Part shown: positions 26,902 through 36,968 of the stretch, piece by piece
How positions within the stretch are numbered: position 1 is the first letter of the stretch
Layout: every line of letters begins with the position of its first letter
Source: Defluviitaleaceae bacterium
GTDB taxonomy: Bacteria > Bacillota > Clostridia > Lachnospirales > WQUN01
Reading direction: 5' to 3'
Length of the DNA stretch: 64,000 bases
Assembly: GCA_009779755.1 (NCBI GenBank)
Contig: WRDO01000012.1
Span: 18,074 to 82,073, forward strand
Program-made: the position numbers and the translations under genes
Notes under the pieces: model-generated
Database searches by the model: none
What the model was told of the DNA's origin: nothing
The model's input: only the letters and a program-made list of their open reading frames with translations

Positions 26902-29901
26902 ATGCTGAAAGCACGCAGATTCGTGTGTATCCTGCTGGTTTTCATAATGTCAGCCTTGCCCGTATCCGCCGCCGAAGGACCCCCGCCGGGTATGCCTCCG
27001 CACCTTTGGGAGCGTTTCGGCTTTTTGCCGCCGGAAGAGCCTGAGGATACCGTTTTCCTCATCACCCCTACCGACCAAATATCCGATTCCTTCGTCACCT
27101 TCAGCCAAACTTCGTACATACTTTATATCGGTGAACACGCAGGCCAACCCGCGCCCATCCGTTCGTTTACGGTGCATGGCGGCGACGCGGCGGTCTCCTG
27201 TGCATCCGAAACGCAGGCGTTAATGACGCCTGCGTTTGATTTTGAAGGGAAAACGAACACCTTGCATTGGCTCGGGCAGGAAGGGTCCGCCACTTGGACG
27301 GTAAACGTACCTGAAACGGGCCTGTATCGCATCATGATCGATTATTGGATGCTTGACCCCATGGGGCGGGATTTCGAATTTGAACTGACGATTAACGGCG
27401 AGCGTCCCTTCGATGAAGCGGGGCATTTGATCTTGCGCCACCGCTGGCGCGACGCGAGCGCCATCACCCAAGACAGGCGGGGCAACGATCTGCGCCCGTC
27501 GCAAGTACCCGTACATATGTGGAAGTCACAGCTCCTGACCGACAAGGAAGGCATGACGGACGGGGCTTACCAATTCTACCTCGAAGAGGGGGAATTGGTT
27601 ATTTCATTCCGCGCCATGCGCGGCGAAATCGTGATATCGGAAATCACCATACACAACGACCCGCCGCTGCCCTCATACGCGGAATTCCGCGCGATGAATA
27701 CGCACCTTCGGCAAATCCCCGATACCTTTATTATTTATGAAGCGGAAGAAGCCTTATATAAATCCGACGCTACGCTTTTCCCCACTTTCGACCGCTCCAG
27801 CGCGCTGACCACACCCTACCACCACGCCAACATCCGCCTTAACACCATAGGTGGGCTCAACTGGCAGTTCCCGGGGCAGTACATCATGTGGAGCGTCAAC
27901 GTGCCTGAAGACGGTTTGTATCACCTAACCTTCCGCACAAGGCAGAACATGAACTTAGGATTGCCTTCACGCCGCGCGCTCCGCGTCAACGGCGAAATAC
28001 CCTTCGCCGAAGCGGCGCATATCATGGTTCCCTACGACCATTCATGGGTAAATTTTACGCCGGGGGATAAAAACGGCGCGTTCCTGTTCGCGCTTAACGC
28101 GGGCGAAAATATCATCGGGATGGAAGTGGTCATGGGAACGGCCGCACGCACCATGTCCGCCATACGCGAAATCCTCTTCCAATTAAACGCCGATTATCGC
28201 CGCATCCTCGCCATCACGGGCCCCAACCCCGACATGCTGCAGGAATACAGGCTCGATCAGCAAATCCCCTCGCTTATGCCCAACTTCCAACGGGCCGCCG
28301 ACGCGTTAAGGGACGAGGTCGCTTTAATCATCGCCGAAGGCGGCGATACGGGCGGTGAAACCGCTCTGATGGAACGGTTGGCGACGACCTTGGAAATGAG
28401 CATCCGCGACCCCGACAGCATCCCCCGCAGGTTAAACGACTTGGAAGGCGCCATTTCGGCCTTGGCTACGTTTATGCTCGTTTTACGTTCCCAACCCTTG
28501 GAATTCGATAAGTTTTACATACACTGTGCGGAAGCGGATATCCCCCGCGCGACCGAAGGCTTTTGGCGGGCGTTGTGGCACCAAATCCGCATGTTTATCG
28601 CGTCGTTCTTTACGGACTTCTCCGTGGTGGACCAAGCCGACGAAGGCGCGCGCGCCATCACCGTGTGGGCGTACGGCGGCCGTGACCAAGCGCAGATTGT
28701 GCATATGATGGCGACCGACACCTTTACGCCGCGCACGGGTATCCAAGTGAGCTTGCAACTCGTGCAAACCGACCCGATCGCCGCGATCGTCTCCGGCAAC
28801 GCGCCCGATGTGCTGCTTAACGCCGAACGCAACCGACCCGTGGAATTGGCCATGCGCAACGCCTTGGTGGATTTGTCCGTATTGCCCGGCTTCGGCGAGG
28901 TTACCCAACGCTTCCGGCACGATGCCATGCTGCCCTACACATTCCGCGGCGGGGTGTACGCCATACCCGTCACGCAAATGTTCCATATGATGTTCTACCG
29001 CACGGATATCCTTGAGGAGTTGGGAGTCGAACCGCCGCAAACGTGGGACGACTTCTACAGCTTGATTCCTATACTGCACAGGCGGAATATGCAAATCGGC
29101 CTGCCCTACGACGCCATGCGCGGCGCGACGCTTAACGAAGCCGTCATGGTAGCCAACGCGGGGATGGGTATACGTAATATGTTCGTAACGCTTTTATACC
29201 AACGCGGGCAGAATGTGTTCCTGCCTGACGGATCCATGACGACCTTTGACCAAGAGGCTTCCATCGAGGCGTTTGTTCAATGGACGGAATTCTATACCCA
29301 CCACGGCCTTCCGTTGTACTTCGATTTTTACAACCGTTTCCGCACGGGTATGATGCCCTTGGGTTTCCAAGGTTTTTGGATGTACAACATGCTGATGGTG
29401 GCCGCGCCCGAGATACGCGGTATGTGGGAAATGGCCCCCATGCCCGGTACGCTGCAGCCCGACGGCACGATTGACCGCACCGTGGGTACGACAGGCGAAG
29501 GTACGGTTATATTAAACGGCACCGAAGACGTGGAAGCCGCATGGGAATTCGTGAAGTGGTGGACCTCGGCGGAAACCCAAGCCCGCTTCGGTATGGAATT
29601 GGAAATGTTGATGGGCCCCGCCGCACGTTACAACACGGCCAATCTGGAAGCCTTCACCATGCTGCCGTGGTCGATGGCGGAGCAACGGGTCATCATGGAA
29701 CAATGGAATTGGACGCGCGAGGTACCCGTTATTCCCGGGGGATACTACGTGGCGCGTAACATCGATAACGCCTTCCGCCGCGTTTACAACCTACGGGAGA
29801 ACCCGCGGGATGTACTGCTCCGCTTTAACCGTGACATCAATGCCGAAATTGAACGCAGACTATTGGAGTTCCCCTTGGAACCGAACGGGGTGAAGCCATG
29901 A
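26902..29901 (+). CDS. Giant sugar ABC transporter binding protein fused to N-terminal carbohydrate-binding-like modules
   Basis: 999 residues from ATG 26902; GGAGG is 10 bases upstream, whereas an ATG at 26893 would be too close. A signal peptide (FVCILLVFIMSALPVSA) lacks a lipobox Cys. Residues ~75-250 and ~275-430 are two related beta-rich modules (WTVNVPETGLYRIMIDYW; WSVNVPEDGLYHLTFRTR) resembling galactose-binding-like carbohydrate modules. A helical linker follows, then a family 1 solute-binding domain from ~residue 585 (ITVWAYGGRDQAQIVHMM; YAIPVTQMFHMMFYRTDIL). It is the first gene of the operon and would capture long glycans at the surface for the permeases that follow. Confidence 0.88.
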   Translation: MLKARRFVCILLVFIMSALPVSAAEGPPPGMPPHLWERFGFLPPEEPEDTVFLITPTDQISDSFVTFSQTSYILYIGEHAGQPAPIRSFTVHGGDAAVSCASETQALMTPAFDFEGKTNTLHWLGQEGSATWTVNVPETGLYRIMIDYWMLDPMGRDFEFELTINGERPFDEAGHLILRHRWRDASAITQDRRGNDLRPSQVPVHMWKSQLLTDKEGMTDGAYQFYLEEGELVISFRAMRGEIVISEITIHNDPPLPSYAEFRAMNTHLRQIPDTFIIYEAEEALYKSDATLFPTFDRSSALTTPYHHANIRLNTIGGLNWQFPGQYIMWSVNVPEDGLYHLTFRTRQNMNLGLPSRRALRVNGEIPFAEAAHIMVPYDHSWVNFTPGDKNGAFLFALNAGENIIGMEVVMGTAARTMSAIREILFQLNADYRRILAITGPNPDMLQEYRLDQQIPSLMPNFQRAADALRDEVALIIAEGGDTGGETALMERLATTLEMSIRDPDSIPRRLNDLEGAISALATFMLVLRSQPLEFDKFYIHCAEADIPRATEGFWRALWHQIRMFIASFFTDFSVVDQADEGARAITVWAYGGRDQAQIVHMMATDTFTPRTGIQVSLQLVQTDPIAAIVSGNAPDVLLNAERNRPVELAMRNALVDLSVLPGFGEVTQRFRHDAMLPYTFRGGVYAIPVTQMFHMMFYRTDILEELGVEPPQTWDDFYSLIPILHRRNMQIGLPYDAMRGATLNEAVMVANAGMGIRNMFVTLLYQRGQNVFLPDGSMTTFDQEASIEAFVQWTEFYTHHGLPLYFDFYNRFRTGMMPLGFQGFWMYNMLMVAAPEIRGMWEMAPMPGTLQPDGTIDRTVGTTGEGTVILNGTEDVEAAWEFVKWWTSAETQARFGMELEMLMGPAARYNTANLEAFTMLPWSMAEQRVIMEQWNWTREVPVIPGGYYVARNIDNAFRRVYNLRENPRDVLLRFNRDINAEIERRLLEFPLEPNGVKP

Positions 29902-30812
29902 CGAATACGAAGGCACTCGGCTTAGGATACCGGATCAAGCGTTCGTGGATCAGCTATTTGATGATCGCGCCATTCTTTATATTGTTCTTCGTGTTTACGA
30001 TCCTGCCCGTCCTTTCCTCAATCGTCCTCAGCTTCACCAACTTTAATATGCTGGAGATGCCGAGCTTCGTCGGACTTACGAACTACCGCCACTTGTTGGC
30101 CAATGATCAGGTATTTTGGATCGCGTTCCGCAACACGATGATCTTCGCGTTGGTCACGGGTCCTGCGGGTTACGTGTTGATGGTTTTCCTCGCGTGGTTC
30201 ATCAACGAGTTGCGGGGTATTGTCCGCACGGTTTTGACGTTGCTGATCTACGCCCCGTCCATGATCGCGGGCGCGGCCTTTTTTATATGGTTCATTATTT
30301 TTTCCCCTGACGCCCACGGCTATTTGAACGGCTTCCTGATGCGCTGGAACATTATCCATGAGCCGATCATGTGGTTGCTTGACGCGCGTTATGTATTGGG
30401 CGTGCTGATGGTCGTGCAATTGTGGATCAGCATGGGCGCGGGTTTCCTTGCGGTGCTGGCGGGCTTTAAGGCCGTGGACCGCACGTATTACGAAGCCGCC
30501 GCCATCGACGGCGTCCGCAACCGCTTCCAAGAATTATGGCACGTTACGTTGCCGTTGATCGCGCCGCAAATGTTCTTCGCGGCGATTATGCAGTTGGCGG
30601 GCAGCTTTGCGGTATGGGAAATTTCAGTACAGATGGCGGGCTTCCCCAGTACAGAGTACGCGGCTTCGACGATCGTCACGCACATCGTGGACTACGCGCA
30701 GATTCGGTACGAATTGGGCAACGCGAGCGCGTTAGCGGTGATATTGTTCTTCTTAATGCTGGTGGTCAATTTGGGATTGCGTAAGATGTTTATCAATAAG
30801 GTGAACACATGA
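29898..30812 (+). CDS. Sugar ABC transporter permease, MalF/UgpA type (pair 1)
   Basis: 304 residues with six membrane segments and the EAA loop (EAAAIDGVRNRFQELWHVTLP) that contacts the ATPase. The ATG overlaps the stop of the binding protein (ATGA), so the two are coupled. The partner permease follows with another four-base overlap. No ATP-binding subunit is encoded in the window; a shared MsmK-like ATPase elsewhere is expected. Confidence 0.93.
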   Translation: MTNTKALGLGYRIKRSWISYLMIAPFFILFFVFTILPVLSSIVLSFTNFNMLEMPSFVGLTNYRHLLANDQVFWIAFRNTMIFALVTGPAGYVLMVFLAWFINELRGIVRTVLTLLIYAPSMIAGAAFFIWFIIFSPDAHGYLNGFLMRWNIIHEPIMWLLDARYVLGVLMVVQLWISMGAGFLAVLAGFKAVDRTYYEAAAIDGVRNRFQELWHVTLPLIAPQMFFAAIMQLAGSFAVWEISVQMAGFPSTEYAASTIVTHIVDYAQIRYELGNASALAVILFFLMLVVNLGLRKMFINKVNT

Positions 30813-31690
30813 GAGCGTTACGCAGGTTATTTAAACAGGGTAAAATCGGCAACCGCCTGAACCGCGGCGTCGGCGGCGACTTGCTCGTCGTTATATTCGT
30901 CGGGTTGTTCGCGGCGTTTTCGTCGTTGCCTTTGGTATTCGCCATCATGCATTCCCTTAAGCCGTTGGGTGAACTGTTCCTTTTCCCGCCGCGCTTTTTC
31001 GTCATGGAGCCGACCTTTGAGAACTACGTTTCCTTATTTCAAGTCACTACCAACATGTGGGTGCCGATTACCCGTTATTTATACAACTCATTGTTTATCA
31101 CCTTCGCGGGCAGCTTCGGTCAGATCATCGTAGTCGCGCTGGCGGCGTACCCGCTGGCCAAGCATGTGTTCCCCGGGCGGCAGGCGCTAAACCAACTGGT
31201 CATTTTCGCGTTGTTATTCTCAACGACGGTGTTGATGGTGCCCTCCTTCGTGATCATGACGTATTTGGGTCTGGTGGATACGCATTTGGCGGTGATCCTC
31301 CCCGCCATGCAGCGCACGATCGGGTTATTCCTGATGGTTTCGTTCATGTACCAAATCCCGACGGATTCCATCGAGGCGGCGCGGATCGACGGCTGCGGCG
31401 AATTCGGCATCCTGTGGAAGATCGTGATGCCCGTGGTTAAGCCCGCCACCATGACGATGCTGATCTTCGCTTTTCAGGAATTGTGGCGTTCCACGGGCGA
31501 CGGGTTTATCTTCACCGAAAACCTTAAGACCCTGCCCGTCGCGTTCTCGCAGATACAAGCGGTCGGCATCGCGCGTTTGGGGATGTTTGCGGCGGCTTCG
31601 GCCATCATGATGGTACCGCCGATTATATTGTTCTTCGTAGCACAGCACAGGGTAATGGAAACCATGGCGCATTCGGGAATAAAGGGGTAG
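30809..31690 (+). CDS. Sugar ABC transporter permease, MalG/UgpE type (pair 1)
   Basis: 293 residues with six membrane segments and the EAA loop (EAARIDGCGEFGILWKIVMP). It starts inside the stop of the MalF-type gene. It forms the heterodimeric membrane channel with that protein. Confidence 0.93.
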   Translation: MRALRRLFKQGKIGNRLNRGVGGDLLVVIFVGLFAAFSSLPLVFAIMHSLKPLGELFLFPPRFFVMEPTFENYVSLFQVTTNMWVPITRYLYNSLFITFAGSFGQIIVVALAAYPLAKHVFPGRQALNQLVIFALLFSTTVLMVPSFVIMTYLGLVDTHLAVILPAMQRTIGLFLMVSFMYQIPTDSIEAARIDGCGEFGILWKIVMPVVKPATMTMLIFAFQELWRSTGDGFIFTENLKTLPVAFSQIQAVGIARLGMFAAASAIMMVPPIILFFVAQHRVMETMAHSGIKG

Positions 31691-31694
31691 GTGT

Positions 31695-33191
31695 ATGAAA
31701 AAACGAATCCTGCCGTTTATACTCGCGGCGATATTCATATTTAATCCGATCATCGCCGCGGCGTCCCCCCGTGAAGCGACGTTTAACTCCTATGTCTTTA
31801 ACCAACACGGCCGCGCCGTACCCGCTCCCGCTTCGTACCTGCCTTTGTTTGCGCGTTCGGGCGACGATTGGGGGATCGGGCCCTTACGCAACCCGTCGGA
31901 CATCACCGCCGGGCCGGACGGCTACCTGTACATCGCGGACACGGGCAACAACCGTATCATCGTTTTGGATGAAAACTTCGAACTGGCCGATGTCATCGAC
32001 GAATTTACCATGAACAACGCACCTTTTACCTTCGCCCACATCAGCGGCATATTCGTATTGCCCGACGGGCGTATTCACATCGCCGACCAAGACCTCCGCA
32101 GGGTGGTAACGATCAACCGCGAAGGCGAAATCCTGATGTACTTGGGCAGCCCCGAATCGGAGCTCCTTGCGGAAGGTTTCCTTTTTACCCCGATCTCGGT
32201 GATCGAGGACCCCTCCGGCATCTTATATATCCTGTCCCGCGGGAGCTACCAAGGAGCGCTCATGGTGGACTTGCAACGCGACAACCTGTTCTTGGGTTTC
32301 TTCGGCGCGAACACGGTGGCAATGAGCGCGGGCCAGCTCGGGCAAATCCTGTGGCGCAGGATCATGACACGCGAACAACGCGAACGCATGATACAAATCA
32401 TCCCCGTGGAGTTCACCAACTTCGATATATGCCCGCGCGGTTTTATCTACGTATGTACGGCTTTTTCGGAGGATAACCTCGGTCAGCTGCGCGTTCTTAA
32501 CTCAAACGGGAACAATATCCTGCGCACGCCGCAGGTTAACGTCCCCGTCAACTACGGCGACCCCGTATTTTATACCTCACGCTACGTACCGGTGACGACG
32601 TCGTTCGTGGATATCACCTATATGCAAAACGGTGTGTTCGCCGCGCTCGACCGCCAACGCGGGCGCGTATTCGTCTATACCAACGATTCGCATATGGTGG
32701 CGGTATTCGGCCAAATCGGGGATCAGCTCGGGCGTTTTACCAATCCCGTTGCGTTGGCGAGCTTTAATGACACGATTGTCGTGTTGGACGCAACCCGCGG
32801 TGAAATCACCGTTTTCGAGCGTACGGAATACGGCGAGCTGGTAATGCGGGCATTGGCGTTGCATGACCAAGGCCGCTACGAGGAAAGCGTCACGCTGTGG
32901 CGTGCGGTCCTCGCGCGTAACATCAACCTTGAGCTTGCGTATTTAGGTATCGGACGCGGCCTTTCGCGCAGCGGATATTTTCAAGACGCTTTGTGGTACC
33001 TGCGCCGCGCCAACAACCGTCAAGTTTATTCCGAAGTATTTGAGATGCACCGCAATCAATTCACCAACGATCGGTTTAATCTCCTCGCGTTGGGATTCGC
33101 TTTCGTCTGTTTGGCCTGCATTTCCTTCGCGCAGCGCAAGCGTATCGCACGTATGGTAAAAAGGAGGAAAGCAACCCATGTTGGGCATTAA
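31695..33191 (+). CDS. Exported NHL-type beta-propeller protein with C-terminal TPR-like region and membrane anchor
   Basis: 498 residues. Signal peptide at 1-23 (ILPFILAAIFIFNPIIAAA). NHL-type blades follow (NPSDITAGPDGYLYIADTGN; ISGIFVLPDGRIHIADQD). Near 400-440 is a TPR-like helical pair (ALHDQGRYEESVTLWRAVL). A hydrophobic helix at ~470-485 precedes a basic tail, leaving the propeller outside the cell. Propellers of this type bind ligands or scaffold complexes. Its place between two transporter modules suggests a surface glycan-handling assembly; the precise role is unknown. Confidence 0.78.
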   Translation: MKKRILPFILAAIFIFNPIIAAASPREATFNSYVFNQHGRAVPAPASYLPLFARSGDDWGIGPLRNPSDITAGPDGYLYIADTGNNRIIVLDENFELADVIDEFTMNNAPFTFAHISGIFVLPDGRIHIADQDLRRVVTINREGEILMYLGSPESELLAEGFLFTPISVIEDPSGILYILSRGSYQGALMVDLQRDNLFLGFFGANTVAMSAGQLGQILWRRIMTREQRERMIQIIPVEFTNFDICPRGFIYVCTAFSEDNLGQLRVLNSNGNNILRTPQVNVPVNYGDPVFYTSRYVPVTTSFVDITYMQNGVFAALDRQRGRVFVYTNDSHMVAVFGQIGDQLGRFTNPVALASFNDTIVVLDATRGEITVFERTEYGELVMRALALHDQGRYEESVTLWRAVLARNINLELAYLGIGRGLSRSGYFQDALWYLRRANNRQVYSEVFEMHRNQFTNDRFNLLALGFAFVCLACISFAQRKRIARMVKRRKATHVGH

Positions 33192-33804
33192 AAAACGGCA
33201 CATTACAGGTTTGTTTTCCATCCTGAAAAGCCCCATCGAGGCGTTTGACGTAATGCGCCACCAAGGTGAGGGATCGCTTGCGCTGGCGACCGTATTGTAT
33301 TTGTTATTCTTCGCGATGGTGGTGGCGGGGCGGCAATGGACGGGGTATTTGTTCAACTTCTCCCGCGTGGAGCATTTGAACATATTTATTATGATGGCGT
33401 TGTCGCTGGGCCTTGTTTTCCTTTTTATTATTGCCAACATGGCGGTATGTACGCTGTCGGACGGCGAAGGTTCGCTGTCGGACGTGTACGTGGTGACGGC
33501 GTACGCCACCCTGCCTTTTATATTACTTTCCCCGCCGATTATTTTGCTCAGCAATGTGATGTCATTGGGCGAGGGTACGTATTACGGCCTGATGACGATC
33601 GTCAAATACGGCTGGTTCGCCGTGCTTTTGTTTACGGGTAACATGTCGGCGCACCAATTTACGTTTAAGAAAACGGTATTCACCCTGCTCCTGTCCGTGG
33701 CCGGCATTTTGATTCTGCTGTTTATGATGTTCCTCGGGTTTGCGCTGATGACGCAGCTGACGGAATTTATCCGAACGTTCTACAACGAAATACTCTTTAT
33801 ATAA
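33178..33804 (+). CDS. Yip1-domain integral membrane protein
   Basis: 208 residues with five hydrophobic segments and the Yip1-family layout (SPIEAFDVMRHQGEGS near the N-terminus, then TLSDGEGSLSDVYVVTAYATL). Start overlaps the preceding gene by 14 bases with AAGGAGG upstream. Bacterial Yip1 proteins have no settled function; here it is locked between the propeller protein and the DUF5696 lipoprotein, so the three may form one membrane complex. Confidence 0.8.
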   Translation: MLGIKKRHITGLFSILKSPIEAFDVMRHQGEGSLALATVLYLLFFAMVVAGRQWTGYLFNFSRVEHLNIFIMMALSLGLVFLFIIANMAVCTLSDGEGSLSDVYVVTAYATLPFILLSPPIILLSNVMSLGEGTYYGLMTIVKYGWFAVLLFTGNMSAHQFTFKKTVFTLLLSVAGILILLFMMFLGFALMTQLTEFIRTFYNEILFI

Positions 33805-33817
33805 GGAGGTGCGGGAT

Positions 33818-36067
33818 ATGATGAAATGGCTGTTATTAATACCTCTGTTGCTTGTTTTAACGGCTTGCGGCGGTTCGTCCGATACAAGGCCCGCGCCGCC
33901 GAGCCTTGACCGTTCGCAACCGATAGCCTTTTCAAGCGAATTCGTAAACGTTGCGTATTCCGATGGGGTAACCCTGCAATACCGCTCCGATATCGCCGTC
34001 GTCCGCGTAATTGATGCGAGCGGCAACCTGTGGGAATCCTCTCCCCACGACGTGGACGACGATCCGCTCGCGCGCGGCATGATACGTATGGCGCTTTCCA
34101 GCATGTTAACGGTGACCTTTCTAAGCGGCGCAGGCAATTTAAGCCAAGAAACCTCCTTAGCCGCGTCCGTGCGGCAGGGCGGCGCATCCGCTTACCTGAT
34201 ACCGGGCGGCGTACGCGCGGAGTTTTATTTCCCCGCGCAGCGCACCATGATTCCCGTGGAAATAACGCTGGAAAACGGTACGATGCTGGCTTCGATCAAT
34301 CCCCGACACATAGAGCGCATCCGCCCCGCCGACGACGCCGACGAAGAGGAATGGACCCAATACAACCGCAACCACAGGCTGACCGAAATCGGCTTGTTGC
34401 CGCACTTCATGCACGCGGGGGTACGCCACGAAGGGTATATGCTCGTACCCGACGGCAGCGGCGCGTTGATTTATTTGAACAACGGACGCCCGCGTTCCAC
34501 GTTTAACCAACCCGTATACGGCCGCGACTTAAATAACCCGCCGAGGCTGCAAGCGACCGCCGCGCAAAATATCCTGATGCCCGTATTCGGCATGAAGCGC
34601 AACAACGCGGCGGCCTTCGCCGTCATTGAAAGCGGCGCGTCCCTTGCGAATATCGTGGCGGGCGTCAGCGGCAACAATTCGTCCTTTAACTCCGTCGGCG
34701 CCAACTTTACCGTACGCCCGCCCGCATCCTACACCGTGGTGAATACCCAAGGTGTAGCTACCGATATCTTGGTGACGTCGGATTGGCTGATGGACGTTGA
34801 GGCGGTTTCCGTACGTTATCACTTTATGGAAAACGGCTCGGGCTATTCCGAAATGGCGCAGCTTTACCGCCAACATTTGATATCGCAAGGTATGACACCC
34901 TCCGCGCGCGGCGAAGGCTTACCGCTTGTACTAGACGTATTCGGCTCGGTAACGCGCCGCATGTCGGTGCTGGGTATCCCCACCAACCGCACCACCCCGC
35001 TGACGACCTTCGAACAAGCGGGGGAAATGGCGGATACCCTCAAAAACGGCGGCATCGGCAGCTTGGTCGTACGTTACAACAATTGGCTGCCGCGCGGAAA
35101 TTATTCCACCTCGCCGAGCCGCTTTACGCCCGCGGGTTCGTTGGGCGGGCGCAGGGGGTTCCGTGATTTTTCAAACAGCATGGATAACTTGGGTGTTTCC
35201 CTTTATATGGACGTGGATTTCGCCACGGCGCACAGGCGCCCGTTCCTCGGCTTTATCGGTACGCCCGTCATCCGCGATATCACCAACGTACCCGTACGCC
35301 AAACGGGCTTTAACCTTGACACCTTCGGCCCGGCGGACGAACCCTACCCCGGCTGGTGGATGTACTCCCCGCGTTCCTTCCGAAACGCGGTCGATACCTT
35401 TATAACCAACGCAAAAAACGCAAACATATCGGGATTCAACTTCTCGATTTTAAGTAACCTCCCCTATTCCGACATCGGGCGCAGCCATATGGACCGCGGG
35501 GCCGCCGAGGTTCTGCTGTCTGATATCGCCCGCGATGCGAGGGCGTCGTTCGGCGGTTTGATGGGTGACGCGGCGGGGGCGTTTTGGTTGCCGCACGCCA
35601 CGTTTGTGGTGAATACGCCCATCGGCTGCTCCGGCTTTACGCTTACGGACGTAAGCGTACCGTTCTATCAAATGGTACTGCACGGATATGTGGACTTCAG
35701 CTTGCCCGCTTATAACTTGGCATCCGACCGCGAGGGTATGGTGCTGCGCGCCGCCGAAACGGGTGCGCTGCTGCAGCTTTCCGTCATCGCGGAAAATCCC
35801 GCGCTGTTGGTGGATACGCCGCTGGAATGGCTGATGAGTCCGTCGTTCGATTATTGGTACGCGGAGGTCTTGGCAGCGGCGCATCGGCTGGCGCCCGTGT
35901 ACGACGCGGCGGCGGGCGCGACGATCGCTTCCCACCGCTTCCTTGCCGAAAACGTAACCGAAACGCGGTTCTCCAACGGTTCGGCCGTAATCGTAAATTT
36001 CAACCACGTACCGCATGGCGATATACCCGCGCGTGACTTTATCGTGATAACGGGAGGTGCGCGATGA
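33818..36067 (+). CDS. DUF5696-type lipoprotein, putative TIM-barrel glycan-active protein
   Basis: About 749 residues. I chose ATG 33818, eight bases after AGGAGG; a GTG at 33809 falls within the RBS. The lipobox LTAC places it on the outer face of the membrane. Residues ~25-230 are beta-rich and the rest reads like an alpha/beta barrel (GIPTNRTTPLTTFEQAGEMA; LYMDVDFATAH; GFNFSILSNLPYSDIG). I recognise it as DUF5696-like, a family found beside sugar ABC transporters, with no activity I can assign. Its stop overlaps the next permease start. Confidence 0.78.
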   Translation: MMKWLLLIPLLLVLTACGGSSDTRPAPPSLDRSQPIAFSSEFVNVAYSDGVTLQYRSDIAVVRVIDASGNLWESSPHDVDDDPLARGMIRMALSSMLTVTFLSGAGNLSQETSLAASVRQGGASAYLIPGGVRAEFYFPAQRTMIPVEITLENGTMLASINPRHIERIRPADDADEEEWTQYNRNHRLTEIGLLPHFMHAGVRHEGYMLVPDGSGALIYLNNGRPRSTFNQPVYGRDLNNPPRLQATAAQNILMPVFGMKRNNAAAFAVIESGASLANIVAGVSGNNSSFNSVGANFTVRPPASYTVVNTQGVATDILVTSDWLMDVEAVSVRYHFMENGSGYSEMAQLYRQHLISQGMTPSARGEGLPLVLDVFGSVTRRMSVLGIPTNRTTPLTTFEQAGEMADTLKNGGIGSLVVRYNNWLPRGNYSTSPSRFTPAGSLGGRRGFRDFSNSMDNLGVSLYMDVDFATAHRRPFLGFIGTPVIRDITNVPVRQTGFNLDTFGPADEPYPGWWMYSPRSFRNAVDTFITNAKNANISGFNFSILSNLPYSDIGRSHMDRGAAEVLLSDIARDARASFGGLMGDAAGAFWLPHATFVVNTPIGCSGFTLTDVSVPFYQMVLHGYVDFSLPAYNLASDREGMVLRAAETGALLQLSVIAENPALLVDTPLEWLMSPSFDYWYAEVLAAAHRLAPVYDAAAGATIASHRFLAENVTETRFSNGSAVIVNFNHVPHGDIPARDFIVITGGAR

Positions 36068-36954
36068 AAAAACTCTTCACCATGGAACGCCGCTGGGGGC
36101 TTGCGGGCTTGGCGTTCGTATCGCCGTTTATCCTCGGGTTCCTTATGTTGTTCCTGTTCCCGGTCATCCAATCGGTGCGGCGTTCGTTTTTCGAGTTCAT
36201 CAGCTTGTCGGAGGGGCGCGAGGTATTGGAATACGTGGGCTGGGGGAACTACGCCGATATCTTTACCCGCGACCCGGACTTCCCGCAACTGTTGCGCGAT
36301 TATTTCGTGATGATGCTGCCGCAATTGATTATCGTGCTTATCTTCTCGATGTTTATCGCACTTATACTGCAGCAAAAGTTCAGGGGGCGTACCTTGGCGC
36401 GTGCGGTGTTCTTTGTGCCGGTCATCATATCCTCGGGTATCGTTATGAGCATTTTGGGCAACGACCTGACCAACCAAGCCGCGCAGGAAAGCACCGCGAT
36501 CTTTATGGCGAACAACCGCGTGCTGGCGGACTTGATGATAGACGCGGAATTTGCCGCGCCCATCATCGACCAAGTCATCGGTATCGTGAGCCAAATCTTC
36601 GACTTGGCTTGGCGCTCGGGCGTACAGATCCTCATCTTCCTGGCCGCGCTCATTTCAATACCCCAATCCTTCTACGAAGCCAGCAAGATCGAAGGCGCGA
36701 ATTCATGGTCCACCTATTGGAAAATCACGTTCCCCATGGTTTCACCGTTTATTTTGGTGTGCGTGGTGTATACGATTGTGGACAGCTTTACCGATTACGA
36801 CAACGAATTGATTAATTATATCTATGACACCATACGCAACCTGTTCTACGGCACGGCCAGCGCGATGGCGTGGGTGTACACCCTTTCCGTTTTCGTTGTG
36901 CTGGGCGTAATCGTAGGGCTGATATCGCGGCGCGTATTTTATATGGTAGATTAA
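36064..36954 (+). CDS. Sugar ABC transporter permease, MalF/UgpA type (pair 2)
   Basis: 296 residues, six membrane segments, EAA loop SFYEASKIEGANSWSTYWKI. The ATG overlaps the stop of the DUF5696 gene (ATGA). It differs clearly from the first MalF-type gene, so this is a second importer rather than a recent duplicate. Confidence 0.92.
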   Translation: MKKLFTMERRWGLAGLAFVSPFILGFLMLFLFPVIQSVRRSFFEFISLSEGREVLEYVGWGNYADIFTRDPDFPQLLRDYFVMMLPQLIIVLIFSMFIALILQQKFRGRTLARAVFFVPVIISSGIVMSILGNDLTNQAAQESTAIFMANNRVLADLMIDAEFAAPIIDQVIGIVSQIFDLAWRSGVQILIFLAALISIPQSFYEASKIEGANSWSTYWKITFPMVSPFILVCVVYTIVDSFTDYDNELINYIYDTIRNLFYGTASAMAWVYTLSVFVVLGVIVGLISRRVFYMVD

Positions 36955-36968
36955 AGGGGGGAGAAGCG

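Noticed and set aside
36870..36968. Longer start for the second MalG-type permease
   Set aside because: The extension lies inside the preceding permease gene and has no RBS, whereas 36969 has a strong one.
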